Origin: Symsagittifera roscoffensis
Lineage: Eukaryota; Xenacoelomorpha; Acoela; Convolutidae
DNA: 64,000 bases
Assembly (NCBI RefSeq): GCF_963678635.1
Contig: NC_087068.1
Location: 10,050,027-10,114,026, forward strand
Direction of reading: 5' to 3'
Part shown: piece by piece, positions 34,949 through 47,857 of the stretch
How the letters are laid out: each line of letters starts with the position of its first letter
How positions within the stretch are numbered: the first letter of the stretch is position 1
Notes under the pieces: generated by a model
Database searches by the model: none
Seen by the model: only the letters and a program-made list of their open reading frames with translations
Told to the model about the DNA's origin: nothing
Position numbers and translations under genes: made by a program

Positions 34949-35482
34949 CAAGACTGCTCGTATCAGGGCGAAGCCCTGAATGTTCCGACTGCCTTTTAAG
35001 GTTTATGGAGCAGTAATAACATTTAAAAAAATTAAATGAAATAAAACAAAATGAAAATTTTTTTTTCTAAAATTTGAACTTTTTAAATAAAAATTATCCC
35101 CCCACACGCCATATAAAGTACAACAGGATAGATTTCGCTCCTTGTAACAAATCAATCATGGCAAATAAGCTTCTTTCAACCAATTTGGAACGATTTCTAA
35201 GACTGATTAACTCTCCGCTTACGCGTTAATAGCGCAAAATATATCGCGCGTTAATTGTCCCAAATTGGTCAAAATGACAATCTTTAAACCCCCATAACTT
35301 TACAAAAAATGATCAAAGGTAAAATATATTTTCAAATTTGAGCTCAGGACAACAATACTTTTCGAATGATATAAAAATTTTTTGTCAAAAATGGCTAGTT
35401 AAAAAGTCGAAATTTGTCTGAAGAAAAAAAACCCACCCCGAGCACAAATATTCCGTTATTTTCGTATCGAAAGTCGGAACAA
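34949..35482 (-). mobile_element. F1 element, full-length single copy
   Basis: On the plus strand it runs from CAAGACTGCTCGTATCAGGG to GTCGGAACAA, the reverse of the units in the array. The 3' hairpin (CAGGGCGAAGCCCTG in this reading) and all conserved blocks are intact, so it is probably young. It sits between receptor exons 3 and 4. Confidence 0.88.
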
Positions 35483-35617
35483 TAAACAAACCCTTTTAAT
35501 TCAAAGCTTAAGTCCCTAAAAAAATTGAAAAATTAAGATTAGTTATTTATGAAACTTGACAGACTGTAGTAACGTCCATAATAAAATAATGAGTGCCTCT
35601 TTGGATGTTTGCACTAA

Positions 35618-35741
35618 GTTTTTTTGGAATCTTGATTTTAAGTTTTTGGATTTTTGGAGTTTTGGATTTAAATTTTTGGATTTTTGGAACTTTGGGTTAA
35701 GTTTTTGGGTTTTTGGAATTTTGGATTTCAGTTTTTGGATT
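35618..35741 (+). repeat. Tandem repeat, about 30 bp unit, four copies
   Basis: The unit is GTTTTTGGATTTTTGGAATT plus TTGGATTTA. It begins about 57 bp inside the intron after receptor exon 3 and explains the repetitive Lys/Pro-rich frame seen there on the minus strand. Confidence 0.8.
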
Positions 35742-35797
35742 GTTGTGCTAACTGATGATTGGATGATTCGGCACCCAACCATCATACAATTACTCAC

Positions 35798-35900
35798 CTG
35801 TCTTCTGACTGTACTCCCTATGTTGTAGTAGCACACCCCCATCACCACACAAGTGGATGAGGCTACCAGAAAGTGCACCACATACATGTACACTCTGCTG
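35798..35900 (-). CDS. GPCR exon 3 (103 nt): TM5 and start of intracellular loop 3
   Basis: The exon encodes residues 191-225: a short charged lead-in, a 24-residue hydrophobic helix (VYMYVVHFLVASS onward) and then GSTVRRQ. The helix has Tyr near the conserved 5.58 position (CYYN) but no TM5 proline. The acceptor is taken as TTAG at 35902-35901, which fits the phase 2 end of exon 2; the AG three bases on would remove one Ser. A strict consensus donor, CAG then GTGAGT, follows at 35797. The open frame runs past this donor into an intronic tandem repeat, and that extension is not protein. An F1 repeat in minus orientation lies just below it at 34949-35482. Confidence 0.85.
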
Positions 35901-36370
35901 CTAAGACGGGCTCCTAGAAAATTTAAAATTTTTTGTTAAATCATTTAGGTATTGAAAAAGAAATGGGGTTCCAGTCTCTTTTACCGTACAAACTTCATAT
36001 TTTAGAAGCTAAAAGTTATTAAACCTGATAGCTTGCAATGGATTGGCTTTCGAATTAACCTGTAGGCTATGAAAAAAGCAGAGTTGTATTTCCAGTTTAA
36101 ACGTCGAACTACTTTTCTCGTTATCAAAGTTTTATGTTGAAAAGTTTTTCATTTCCCATTTTCAAAAGTGTAAAATTTTTAAACATAATGGAGGATAATA
36201 ATCTGTGACCTTCATTTTTGCTTAGCTCCCTTTTTTGCTCATGTCAATATTGCTATTTTTTGACTTGTCTGAAATTTAAGGTTCACGCTTACGTTTTTAT
36301 GATTTTTTTGAGTTCGTTACTTACACGAAAATATCCAACTGCAAGTCCCTCAGAAAATTACGTACACAGT

Positions 36371-37240
36371 GTTTCCCAAGTTGACGTCCATACAAAACAA
36401 ACGCTAACATACAATTTCATATTATGAACTCTATCGAAAAAAATGCTTATCATATACTTTTCATAAAAAAACTGTATGAAAAAACTTTTTCAATCAAAGT
36501 TTTTTTTCAAACCTTATCTTAAAGTGGCTTAAAATTAAAACTTAATCAGTACAAATTGATGGCAGTTTTGATTGCATGAGAGCAACTTTGGCATCGAAAA
36601 AAAAAATCTTTTTTTTTGAACAAAAAATATATATCATACAATTTCGTATATGAAAAGTGTATGATATGCATTTGTTCCATTGAAAAAATTTTCAATTTTA
36701 ACGTGAAAAAGTTTGATGTTTTGCGTCTATAATGCAATCAAGGTAGAATTTTTCACCCAAAACTTCATAAAATACCAAGCAAATGTTTTTTTTTTTTTAA
36801 AAAACTTTTTTTTTTGTTTTTCAAATGCTAAGATAAACCTAAATATGTCAAAAAACAGATTTTTTTCGACCAAAATTTTTAAAGTACAATTGTGGCAACT
36901 GCCAACTACATTCTATGCTATGTTACATTAGAATTCCTTGTTCATTGTGTCTTAAGACAAAACACAAAAATTTAAAACATTTTTTTTGCATTTTCTTTCA
37001 CAGAGAATAATTCTCATAGCGTATGGAAAAAGTGCTTAACATAAAACTTCATAGTATAAAAAATTGCTTTTGCGAATAAAAGTTTGGCAAAAAACATGTT
37101 TTATAATTCCAGAGTTTGACAAAAAAAGCTTGCTATAAAAGTCATAATATAGCAAAAGTGTTTATTTTGCTCTTTTCATACAATTTTTTAGATCTATGAA
37201 AATCTATGAAATTATATAACAACCATTTTTGTCAAAACGG
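36371..37240. mobile_element. F4 element, diverged
   Basis: The left end reads TTTCCCAAGTTGACGTCCAT, and the right side TTTTTGTCAAAACGGC is a worn form of the GTCAACCCGGG end. Repeated CATACAATTTCATA and GTATGATATGCATTT hairpin arms lie inside. A similar but shorter copy spans about 14950-15463 (TTTTTTGTCAACTCGGG at its right end). Confidence 0.45.
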
Positions 37241-37628
37241 CTTTTTGTAAAAACTGAAAAAGATCAACGACAAAAAATCGGAAGCAAATATTCAATAATA
37301 TCAACTCAAAAGCAAAAAAATTCACCTACTTTTTAAAAATTGGAAAGAATTTTCCTGAAACGTTTTTTTGAACACAATTAATGATAAAAAGACCTCAATA
37401 TGGAATTAATCTAGACGCACAGTAGCTGTAAAAAACAATCAACGTAAAATTTTCTTATCAGTCTTGGAGAGTAGTCTGAACAAAAAATGAGTGTGAATGA
37501 AGATAGCCTACCTACAAAGCCTTTCATAATTCATCCTCACAACAATTCCGACTGATACTGTGAAAAAGTTCAAAAATGTTACGGCAAGTTTCGACCTTAC
37601 GTTTTGCACAAAGTATTTCGCGTGGTCA

Positions 37629-37857
37629 TTGTTCCGACTTTTGATTGAATTGACGGAATATTTCTGCTCGGCTGGTTTTTTTTCTTTGCTGAATAAGATT
37701 ACTTTGTAAGTTACATTGCGAGTGAAGTATGAACGTTTGAAAATAATTTAAAAATTTTTGAGCATTTTTCTTCTTTTTAGAAAATTTCATCCGTTTTCAG
37801 TACAACCACTCCTCCATATACCTCGAAGGAAGTCAGAACAATCAGATTATCTCGTTT
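37629..37857 (+). mobile_element. F1 element, internally deleted
   Basis: It begins ATTGTTCCGACTTTTGATTG, has the TTTCTGCTCGGCTGG block, then jumps to the 3' part (AAAATTTCATCC, GGAAGTCAGAACAATCAG). About 300 bp of the interior are missing. Confidence 0.65.
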
Positions 37858-37859
37858 AA

Positions 37860-40800
37860 AATTTAAATTCAGCTGATAAAATTCGCCAATTTTACTAAAC
37901 AAGTTAACGCTCGAGCAATTACCCAGAATTGAAATAACATTAATGTCGAGTTAAAAAAAAATTGAAACGAAACACATTTTAATTTTAATCGAAATTGGCC
38001 AAACTTAGTAAAAAACGACGTACCGGTACTGACAAAAATTGGATTACAACCAACTTTATGCATACAATATAACAAAAACCTGAAAAAAACTGATTTGAAT
38101 ATATTCAAAATTGATGGAAAATCAATTTGATTTGGTACAAATGCATAAATTAAAGTTTTTTCAGTTGTTTTTTTTAGATTGCTGTTCGGTGTGGAAAAAA
38201 ATCAAAGTTGCGAATTAAGGTTTCTTCAACAAAAAATAATGGAATTGAATTTTTTGATAATATGTTGAATGCCTAATAAAATTGCACCAAAAACGTTGAT
38301 GTTGAGAATGGCGTTTCAAGAAAGTTCGCCAAATTTTACTTTTCATCACCACAGAACCCTTAGATTTGCATAAATTAGAAGTTCCCTAAAACCTAGAACT
38401 TTCTGATAGGAAATTATGCTCGAGTAACCCTAGCTCTCTGCAGCTCTAATGAAGACTTTTTTGGGCACAAAATTTTGCTCAATTTTTCTAAACAAAGCAA
38501 TAGTTCAGCTAAAATATTTTCTTGAGATTTTGATAGGTTTCCATGTACAGCAAAATCCATTCAAATTGATTTACATCTACCGTAAAAATTGAATCACATC
38601 TACATTAAATATCAGTTTTAACCCATTCAAAACTGATTTACGTAAGGAAATGAGCTGCTTTAAATCAATTTTTTAAATATCATCTGTGAAAAAATCAATT
38701 AAATTGATTTCAATATCAAGTTTTCAGTTCGGGATAACGGATGGTCTTTGAAATCTTCAACAAATTACAATGAAAAATAGCCTGAAACTGAAAAAAAAAG
38801 ACTTTCAATTAGATTTAAATTAGATATAAAGTATTCCAGGCAAGAAACAAAGAATTTCCTCGGTACGGGAAGATAGAAAATCTTCGAAAGACAAATATAT
38901 TATTGTTGCGCTCAAAAAAAGTAAATCCTTTTTTGAGTAAACTAATTACTGTAATAGTAGGCGCATAATATTACGTTGTTGAAAATTTGAGGCAACTGGC
39001 CTGTGTTATGGACAAAAAGTATTGCAATCTAACAATTTTTGGTTACAAAATTTTTAATTTTGCCCAGAATTGTTATTGAGACCAAAGGTGGAAATGAAAA
39101 AATTTTTTAGTTATTTTTGAAATGTCAACTCTCTGTTATTTCTATGATCAGCTATTTGTTAGATTAGCTATTTCCATTAGCTCCCCTAAAATAAAAATAT
39201 ATGACTACTAATTTTAAATCAATTTGTTCGTTTGTTTTTTGGAAAACTCAAATTTTCTGCTTTCTGTTCTGCTGTTCTGCTTTAGAGTAGTTCACGATAT
39301 TTGAAAGAAAATGCTTCAGAAAAAGTATATGGTAATACTGAAAACTTGTTCTTTTTCCAGAAATTTGAGTAGCTAAATATATTAAGGTCTGCGTCTATTA
39401 TTATAGACTTAATTTGACATAAATTTGAAGTTTTTTAATCGATTCTTACAAATGATAGGGAAACAGAAAATAAGCCTAAGCCTTTAATGACAGTGATCTG
39501 ACAAAATAATAAAAGTTCCAGACGACAACTGATTTTTTCTAAGAGCAGATTATTTGTAACTAAGAAAGCATCATGTACTTTGGCAGGAAAAGGGTTTAAA
39601 GGTGCAATTCCAGCTAGAGTTTTCACTAACCTGTGGCCTATTTAGAATAAAATCTTTTAGAGACAATTTTTTGCATGATACATCTAGCTTCGGTAAAATA
39701 CATATAGCTGGCTAAATACATATAGCTGGGTAAAATACATACAGCTGGGTAAAATACATATAGCTTGGTTTTGACCCCAAAAATTAAACAAACTCGAAAA
39801 TGTCTTGAAAACGCGTCCCTCCTCTTATGCTTCTACACCAATTGAGTTTATATTGCTTTTCTAGTCCCGGAGAGCTCTGCATTGTACCAGGGGAGACTAA
39901 GAGCATTGCTGATGGAAGATATTGGAACTGAATGCCGACTTCTTCATAATTGACAAGCACATTACCAACAACGTCGTCTTCCGCAAATTTTTACGATGCT
40001 GAAGATGAATGAAAATTCAAGGGCTTTTGCGCAAGTCTTAAAATTTGGAGTTACTGATACCAAATTTTCAATTCAACCCTCTCTTCTCCTGTCGAAGAAT
40101 TCTGCGGCACCATTAATGATGTGACACATAAACTGGCAGAAAAGACCAGGTTCTAATTTAGATGTTAATGCGAGTTCTCAGACCGGGCCGAGGTGCTGTT
40201 TTTATGCCAAGACTTTCAAAGCCGAGCACAATGTCAAAACTCTACTGATATACTCGAGACGAGCGCAAACTCGAAACACATCAAAATCATAGTCAAAACA
40301 TGTCAAAATTTGGTCGAGCATGGTCGGATCTTAACTCACGTATAGCCCAATTATACCTCGAGCACGATAGCCATAGTTATGCGGTAAAACAACGTAAATG
40401 TATGACAACTTTCATACAATGTCATACAATGTCAAATTTTCTACGCAAACTTAAACAGAATTTTCATAAGACGAAAAAACACTATCGAAAAAGTAGTTTA
40501 TCTCTACAGAGCATTTGAAATATGACGCACTGACATTTTTTTATTTACTTTTGAATCCTGAATATTTGATTTTAATTTATTTTGGTTCTGAGAAAGTGTT
40601 AACAACATCGAGTAATTCAAGACCAGCGTTACAACATACATTTATACCATTATATTTTATAACAAGTTTATTTACATAACAATTTTTTCTGAAAAAGATG
40701 CTGTCCAAATTATATCAGCGTTTTTATTGGCATTTTTTTCATTTTCAGTTTTGCCTAAACTTTTGCATTTAAGTAATGAAAACAAACACATGGTTTGAAA

Positions 40801-41100
40801 TCGACAATTGAAAAAATATAAGTTTTTGAGTACTTATGCCTTGGGTTCTTTTTTATTCAGACGAATTTCGACAATTAAAATGATAGTTTTTTGAAAAAAT
40901 TGAAACCCTTTGTGAATGTTGACTCATGGAGCTAAAAAGAAAACAGACATTTTAGCTGAGATTTTAAAAAAAAGTATTGGAGTTTGAGAATAGACACTTT
41001 GACCATGCTCTGGACTAATTTATTCGAGCAGCGAAAATTTCATTAGTGATGCTGAATCGTAACTCGATTTAATTTTGAGTGGCTAATTAACCCGCACTAC
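37860..41100 (-). other. Second intron: unique DNA with a GC-richer block at 39830-40510
   Basis: 37860-39670 is featureless AT-rich DNA. The block 39830-40510 is richer in GC and reads like decayed coding sequence on the plus strand: a stretch near 40006 gives MNENSRAFAQVLKFGVTDTK, and a frame starts at an ATG at 40300 with 72 codons. Stops break it and no family is recognised. Confidence 0.35.
39679..39768 (+). repeat. Tandem repeat, 19-20 bp unit, about 4.7 copies
   Basis: The unit TACATATAGCTGGGTAAAA repeats with single changes. Confidence 0.85.
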
Positions 41101-41104
41101 AATA

Positions 41105-41838
41105 CAGTGCTCATTTGAATTAACCGGACAAAACGCGTTAAACTTGAAATTTAAAACCCGTTTTTCTCAAATTGGTTTGAGTTTAGGTGAAAACTTATGA
41201 AGACAAAACTTGCTTAAAATTTTAGCAGAATTAATATGGTGTAATTTGTTTTGCAAAATTCGGGCCCGAAATTTTACCCCAAAAATGGGTCATTTTAAGG
41301 CTTTTCTTAGTTTATCAAAAATTACGCTGAAATAACCCAGTCGATCAGAGACATGATTATATCAAAGTGAGCCTCTTACGTAGCCCAACAAATTTTAAGA
41401 AGGGTATAATCTCCAAAACATTGTATAAATTAATTAATTTTTGTTTGATAGACAAAAAAGGTAGTTTTTACTATATAAAATACTAACTTTTTATTTAAAA
41501 ACAATTTTTGAACAATTTGCAATTCTTTTTTGAGAATATACCCTTCTTAAAGTTTGTTGGGCTACGTAAGGGACTCACTTTGATATAATCATGTCTGTGA
41601 TCGACTGGTTTATTTCACCGTAATTTTTGATAAACTAAGAAAAGCCAAAATGACCCATTTTTGAGGTAAAATTTCGGGCCCGAATTTCGCAAAATAAATT
41701 ATACCATATTAATTCTGCTAAAATTTTAAGCAAGTTTTGTCTTCATAAGTTTTCACCTAAACTCAACCCAATTTGAGAAAAACGGGTTTTCAATTTCAAG
41801 TTTAACGCGTTTTGTCCGGTTAATTTAAATCAGCACTG
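41105..41838. mobile_element. pogo/Tigger-like fold-back MITE with TA duplication
   Basis: Termini CAGTGCTCATTTGAATTAAC on the left and, inverted, CAGTGCTGATTTAAATTAAC on the right are both followed inward by CGGACAAAACGCG. The flanking dinucleotide is TA on both sides (41103-41104, 41839-41840). The arms extend about 310 bp (41105-41416 and 41537-41838) and are nearly perfect complements, with a loop of about 120 bp. TA targets, CAGTG ends and an AACCGGAC motif fit the pogo branch of Tc1/mariner. No transposase. It lies in the second intron of the receptor. Confidence 0.8.
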
Positions 41839-42159
41839 TACTGTTTCAACATTAATTGAGGCAATCTAAAAGGTCGTAAAAATTTTGAACTATTCAAATT
41901 CTCACACACGATGTTTGATATTGGCCAATATTTATGTTTTTAAAAAGTTTTCTTTACCGTGAAGTTTTCGATACCAATTAAGGGGCAGTCCAAAGAATCG
42001 GAGCTTTGCGTTGATATACAAGAAAATTAGTTTGAACTTGTTACTTTTTTGAAGTTTTTTAACAGAGTTATGAGAAAACGCAAAAATAAAAAAAACGTCA
42101 ATATATTTTCTACCTTTTATCTGGCAAAAAAAAGAAAAAAAAAAGAAAAAGCTGTTTTC

Positions 42160-42513
42160 GCTTTATAACAAATAAAAGTGATAGATTTAGCTCCTATTAA
42201 CCGAGCAATTATCGCAAATAGGCTGCTTTTATCAGTTTTGAACGATTTTTAAGACATAATAAATCTCCGATTACGTTTTAATAGCGCAAAAAATATCCAA
42301 AATTGGCCTAAATGGCAATTTTTACACCGCAATAATTTTACAAAAAAATGATCATTGGTGAATTTTTAAAAAAAATTTGAGCTCTAGACAATAACTTCCA
42401 GATGACATAAAAAAAAAGTTTTGTCAAAATGGCGGAAATTCATCGGAAATTTGTCTGAAGAAAAAAAACCCGAGCACAAACATTCCACAAATTCTTCGAC
42501 AGTCAGAACAACG
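42160..42513 (-). mobile_element. F1 element, 3' end missing
   Basis: Plus-strand blocks GATAGATTTAGCTCCTATTA, GTTTTAATAGCGC, TTTGTCTGAAG and CAGTCAGAACAACG follow the order of an F1 element in reverse. A short scrap at about 41985-42035 resembles an F1 3' end in the other direction. Confidence 0.65.
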
Positions 42514-42519
42514 ACAGTT

Positions 42520-45500
42520 GTAAAAAAACATCCAATTTCTACTCATATTCATTCCATTGTCCTTCAAGAGAGTATGAAAAGAGTATAAAAATTGCAAAAC
42601 AAGCGAAACTTTTCCTGCAAATATTGGCTGAAAGCAGGTTGCTTAATAATTTTTTGCTTAAATAGTCTTTTAAGATACATCTGGCTGTGTGTTGAAAAAG
42701 CAAAAATGATTTGAAAAATATCACGGAAATCTTTCCCAAGGTTTATAATGCCATATAAGTATGCCTTGCTTTGCTAGTGTCAACTCATGAGCAATTCGAC
42801 CAACTTGCTATCCAAAAGGACCCCTTTTGTTGACTTTTTTAGGATGAGTCGAATCTAATTTTCTCTAAAGATGCCCGATACTTTCAGAAGAATTGTTCAA
42901 ATTTCGCAGATAATCATGCAAAGTTTGGTGGGTCATTGAAGAGTTTTGGCAGAGCTTGAAAACTCAAGATAACTGAATTAAAAAGATCAATATTTTTTTC
43001 CGAAAAAACTGCCTCCCTCTCCCCCTGTTCATGATTGAACAATAACTCTCGCATTTGTTCCAAACTCTTGTATGGCTTCGATAGTATCTTCAGAGAACCA
43101 GATTAAATTAAATACACAAAACTTTCACCAGTTTTTTTTAGTGTCGAATTTCAAATTTTCGGCAAAATAGCTTTTCATGTTAAAGAAACGCCGGATTAGG
43201 AACTATTATACATAAATCAAAATTGCTCCTATTTCAGTCTTGTTGATCAATTATAATCTAATAAAAACTATGCTATTTCAATCTGGTTTATCTTGATTAA
43301 CTTCTTCGTCATCATAAAAAACGAGAAAAACATCCCAATTTTTGACATGTCTTCTCGCTGTGTCAATTTTTCAGCAATCAGTATTCTGTTTTTGCGGACT
43401 GAGGCTCATTTAGGCTCTGTTTTACTACTGCTTTATGATATCTTCCCTTTGTAATCGTATTATAGTTCCCTCCTTCAATGCTATTAATTGGCATCAACTT
43501 TACCAAAAAAAGCATGTTTTTTTTATTCAGTCAGACGCCAATCTAAAATTCTTGGCGAGGGGTGGATTTTTAAGAAAGTTTTTGACTTTTTTATTGAAAA
43601 TATTTTGCGTCAATCAAACTAATTTTCTGAACTGTCCCATAACATTCGAAAACCTTGTTTTAGAAAAAGTGGGCTCTCCACCCTCAAAATTAGTATATAA
43701 TGGTGCATACGGAGCCTATAGAAAAAATTATGAAAGCTGGACTGAAAAAGAATGCGGCAAAAAATACCACGCGACGAGACAAAGTCCTGAAGTTGCGGTC
43801 TCAACTTTGTTTCTAGTAGTCTCAGAAGACCAATCTTATTGAGATGTTTTTTGGCTTACTTTAGATAGCTTATTGGTAAGAAAAGCAACTCGAGATCAAT
43901 ATCTGATTAAAAGTTCAATAAGCTACTTTCTAACTTTTTATTCGTGTGAAGACTATTTTTGCTAGAACCCCTGGTTTTTATGTTGCACTAGATAAGGGAC
44001 GAACTGTTTGAAAACGCCGTTATTTGGCTAAATTTACAAGAATTTGAAGGAACGTTATGAAAAAATATTATTAGTAAGCTTCTAGACTTTTAGACTAATA
44101 ATAGCTGAAAAGTATGCGCAGGATTTTTTTAATGCAATTCAAGTACAGAGCGGCTAGTCGTATACCATATTCAAGACCTTTCAGTACTGATTTGTTCAAC
44201 CATTTAACAATTTGGAGCCACACAAAAAAGCTATTTATTCCAAAAGCATTTAGAAAAAAGAATTTTATTCCAAACGTTATTTACTCCAAAGCCAAAGTCC
44301 ATTATTCCAAAAATCTTCCAGGATCAAAATTAGAATCTAGCAACGCATCGGTTTTTATGACCTTCAAGAAACTCTCTGTTGCTCGATGTTCGTTATCTTC
44401 GATGCGCGCTTTGTTTGAATTTTTGCTATTTTTTTGCCAGCTTAAAGGTAAATGTGAGTCAAGTAGGGCAATCTTTTCCTATAATAAAGCTTGGTATGTA
44501 TTGCAGCTCAACCATGCAAAAAAACTGCCTGCGGCTTTCACTAGTTTTTTGTATCTCTATAAAATGAAATCATAGACAATGACAAGAAAGAGTTTGGCTC
44601 GCAAACCGGCGTTAAAATTTGCTACGAAAATCATAAATTTTGTTGTACAAATTTTCCAAAAATTACTGATTTAAAGGTTATTGAGCTTCCTTTTTTCATA
44701 ACTTCAGTTTGCATAGAACCTCTTTGTTTAGAAAGTATTTTGAATTTTGAAAAACATAATGTTTTATTTGGGAGTTTTGAAAAAGTTTTGCAACAGAATC
44801 ATTGATATCAGAGAAAAATCAACTAACAATTTCTAACTTTAAAATCAGAAAGTAAAAACAATTAGAAGTTTCTTTTTTGAATATCTAATCCATTTTTAAC
44901 CACAAGTCGCCTATTTAGCTACTAAGGATTCCAATAAGGCAGAAAAGGAAAGACATTTAAGACCAGTGCAGTTAATTTAAAAGCGCAACAGCGTCCACTG
45001 CGAGGTCGTGTTATTGTTTAGACGGTTATAATACTTCGACCCTTAATTAATAGAGCACTCGAATAAAGTAAAATCGACAAACTCAGTTGGAAGAAGAGGG
45101 TGCAATCCCTCATACTCGAAGGATCGAATGTGCGAAAATGAAAATCAGCCAATCAGATTTCAGTTATCTAAAATTTGGAAAGAAAAAAAAACATTTCAAG
45201 TGACTGAATATTGATATTGACCGAATATAAAAACGGCAGAAATATGCAAAAGTTTCAAACTGTCACTGACCGTCGCTGAACTGGAACAAATTTTATATTT
45301 CAAGGGTTTCGTTATGGAAGAAGCAAAATATTGCTTCATTTAATTCATTTTAGTCGAGTAGCAATTGCTTCTTTTTAAAAATTGACTTTCGGCTATTTTG
45401 TTTTCGGTCCTACGTTCACGAGTTTTTTCGCCCATTCGGTCCTTCGTGCATGAGAATAGCCCCCGATGAAGAAATCAGTGACCTTTCAAACACAACAAAC

Positions 45501-46840
45501 TCCTGCTCGATAAAGACCAATTGATGCATTATCGGCTATGAGTGCAATGTGAACCAAATAATAACACAAAAGTTTTGACTTCTGCTGTTTTTTAGAACTG
45601 TATAGTTTTCTTTCAAATAAATAAGGATTAAATTTGTAAGTAAAACTAATGCTCGGGTGACTTTCGTTTTTTTTAAACTAGTTTTGGCAATTTACTAGCT
45701 CTGGTACCGGCATCTAAGTTTAGGCTTAAGTAATCGATGCTGACGGATTATTATTCAGAAATTGTGACTATTATACTTGTTAATAACTGCCAATGTTAGG
45801 TATTCAAATGATTCATAATCCGTTTAAAATGTGATGTTTTAACTGATTATCGTTTCCACAAAAAACTGTTAAAGTCAGTTATTGTCTTTTTGATATTTTG
45901 ATAAAATTTTTTCTTATTATTTCAAAAAAAAGTTTCCAATTTATTTCAATGAGGTTATGATTTTGCAGCTAATAACAATATTTCTAAACGTAAGATGTCA
46001 GGTCACTTTTTGGTTCTTGCGAACGCAGAGTTTTACTATGAAAAAAAAATCAGAAATAATGAGATCATTTCACAACAGCTGGAAGCTTTAGGCGCCAAGT
46101 CACGCAGCCAAAACATTTTAATATTACTAAGATGACTCAGCCAAAACAAGCAGTAAATTCAAACATGCTCAGTTTAAATGTAAAAAAAACAAAGCGTCAA
46201 TCATAAAGAAATGCTTATTGCGCAAAAAAGACAAATAAAAAGTAATATTGTTGACTTAATATGAAAGATGCTAAAAGTGCGTTACAAGTTTTCACATAAG
46301 CTAAAGTCTATGAAAAGCGTAATTAAAAGCAAAAAATTAAAATGATTGTGTTTTTTGACAAAAAAAATGAAATTAGTATCAAAATTATAGCCAACAGACA
46401 GTTCGAAAAAGAGTAACTAAGGGGGAATAAATAAAACATTTACTAAGTTTTTTTGTGTCTCAATTTTCGAATTTCAAAGTGAAAAATATTTGTACTGTAA
46501 GCTCTTTAGAATTTGAAAAACCACCTATGATTGACAATTCTTGAAAAAACTGGTTTGATTGTAAGTTTTTCATTATGCTTGGAAATTTAACGATAAATAT
46601 TCACAATTTTTGTGATCATTGAACTTTCACAGGTCGATAGTGGAGTTTGTCTCCATTCGTACACAGAAAATGAACAAAACTTGCGAAAAAATGAATTTGA
46701 GCCTGAACAAAATTGACTTTTACAGAAAACAAGGCATCACGACCTGTAAAAAATTGAACTACGTTCATTTTTTCTTAATAGGTGATTCTAATCAATTACA
46801 ACTGTATATAAAAAAATAAAAACCGACCAAAACTTTATAT
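42520..46840 (-). other. Second intron: no supported gene
   Basis: A plus-strand frame of 153 codons at 44114-44575 starts with ATG but has low-complexity AT-driven composition; TTATTCCAAA recurs near its middle, as in a mobile-element arm. A hAT MITE scrap lies at 43640-43740. Otherwise nothing. Confidence 0.45.
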
Positions 46841-46849
46841 AATAAATTT

Positions 46850-47135
46850 TAATTCGCTATTAATTCGCGTTAATAGCGCAAAATACATCGCGCCTCAATT
46901 GTCTCACTTTGGCTTAGGTGGCAATTTATAAGCTCCCATAACTTCACCACAGATAATCACGAATAATAACCAGCAGAAATATTTTGTTAAACTTGAGCCC
47001 GGGAACTAATACCTATCGATTGATATTTTAAAGCTCAGTCAAAAGTGGCTATTTAACAAGTCAAACTTGTCTGCAGAAAAAATCCACCCGAGCTCAAATA
47101 GCACATCAATTTCTTCGAAAATAGTTGGAACACTA
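46850..47135 (-). mobile_element. F1 element, 5' half, diverged
   Basis: Plus-strand matches run from CGCGTTAATAGCGCAAAATA to GTTGGAACACTAAAC, the reverse of the F1 5' half. The 3' half is missing. Confidence 0.65.
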
Positions 47136-47479
47136 AACGAAAGTAATGTAACACTTCTAATAATTAGCATGCCTCGATTCAATTTTTAACTCGCCGCACA
47201 TGCATTAGCAGTCTAGAGTATACCGCGCAAAAATTTTATATAATCGCTATGTTGCCAATTTTTAAACCTCTTGCAGAACAAATCACAATAGTTTGCAAAA
47301 AATCCCATCCAAAGTTTCTTGAAAGAAAGTCAAAACTTGTTTGAAGATAAAACTTTCCGTGCACAAATTTTCAATCATTATCTTCTAAAGTGGAACAAAT
47401 CAACACATTGAAATTGCAGAATTTCATTTCTCGTGTTACGCTGGGGGTTTCAAAAAAAGTCTTTGGAATAAAATGGCGG

Positions 47480-47857
47480 AGAGTTTATGGTCGGGAAAGT
47501 TTTTTTCATATCATCCGAAAGGTTTTGATTCTGCAAATTTATTGGGGTTTCAAAATTGCCAAATTAGCCAATTTAGGATAACTAATGCGCGATATACTTC
47601 AAGATAATAACACATGGCAATTTAATCCGGCTCAGAAAATATTTTGCAGTTTGCTATTTGTTCTAAATATTACGTTGCTATTGGCTAAGTTTTTCACTTT
47701 GTATTTCAAATAGCGGGATATTTCAGAAAAATTTTTGAAATTTTTTTTCCAGTTTTTAAAACAATTTCATCAATTTTTGAAAATATATCACTTTACTCCA
47801 AATTCTTTCAAGGGCAGACGAAACATTCAGGGCAACGCCTTGATACGAGCAGATTTT
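47480..47857 (+). mobile_element. F1 element, diverged copy
   Basis: Matches include TATCATCCGAAAGG, TAATGCGCGATATACTTC, GGGCAGACGAAACATTCAGG and TTGATACGAGCAG at the 3' end. The last two are the F1 3' signature. The 5' end is unclear. Confidence 0.65.

Noticed and set aside
43435-43842. 135-codon plus-strand frame
   Set aside because: It overlaps a decayed hAT MITE segment (CTCAAAATTAGTATATAATG) and shows no domain.
44114-44575. 153-codon plus-strand frame with ATG
   Set aside because: No family motif, AT-driven composition, internal TTATTCCAAA phrase repeats and intronic position opposite the receptor; probably chance over an element arm.
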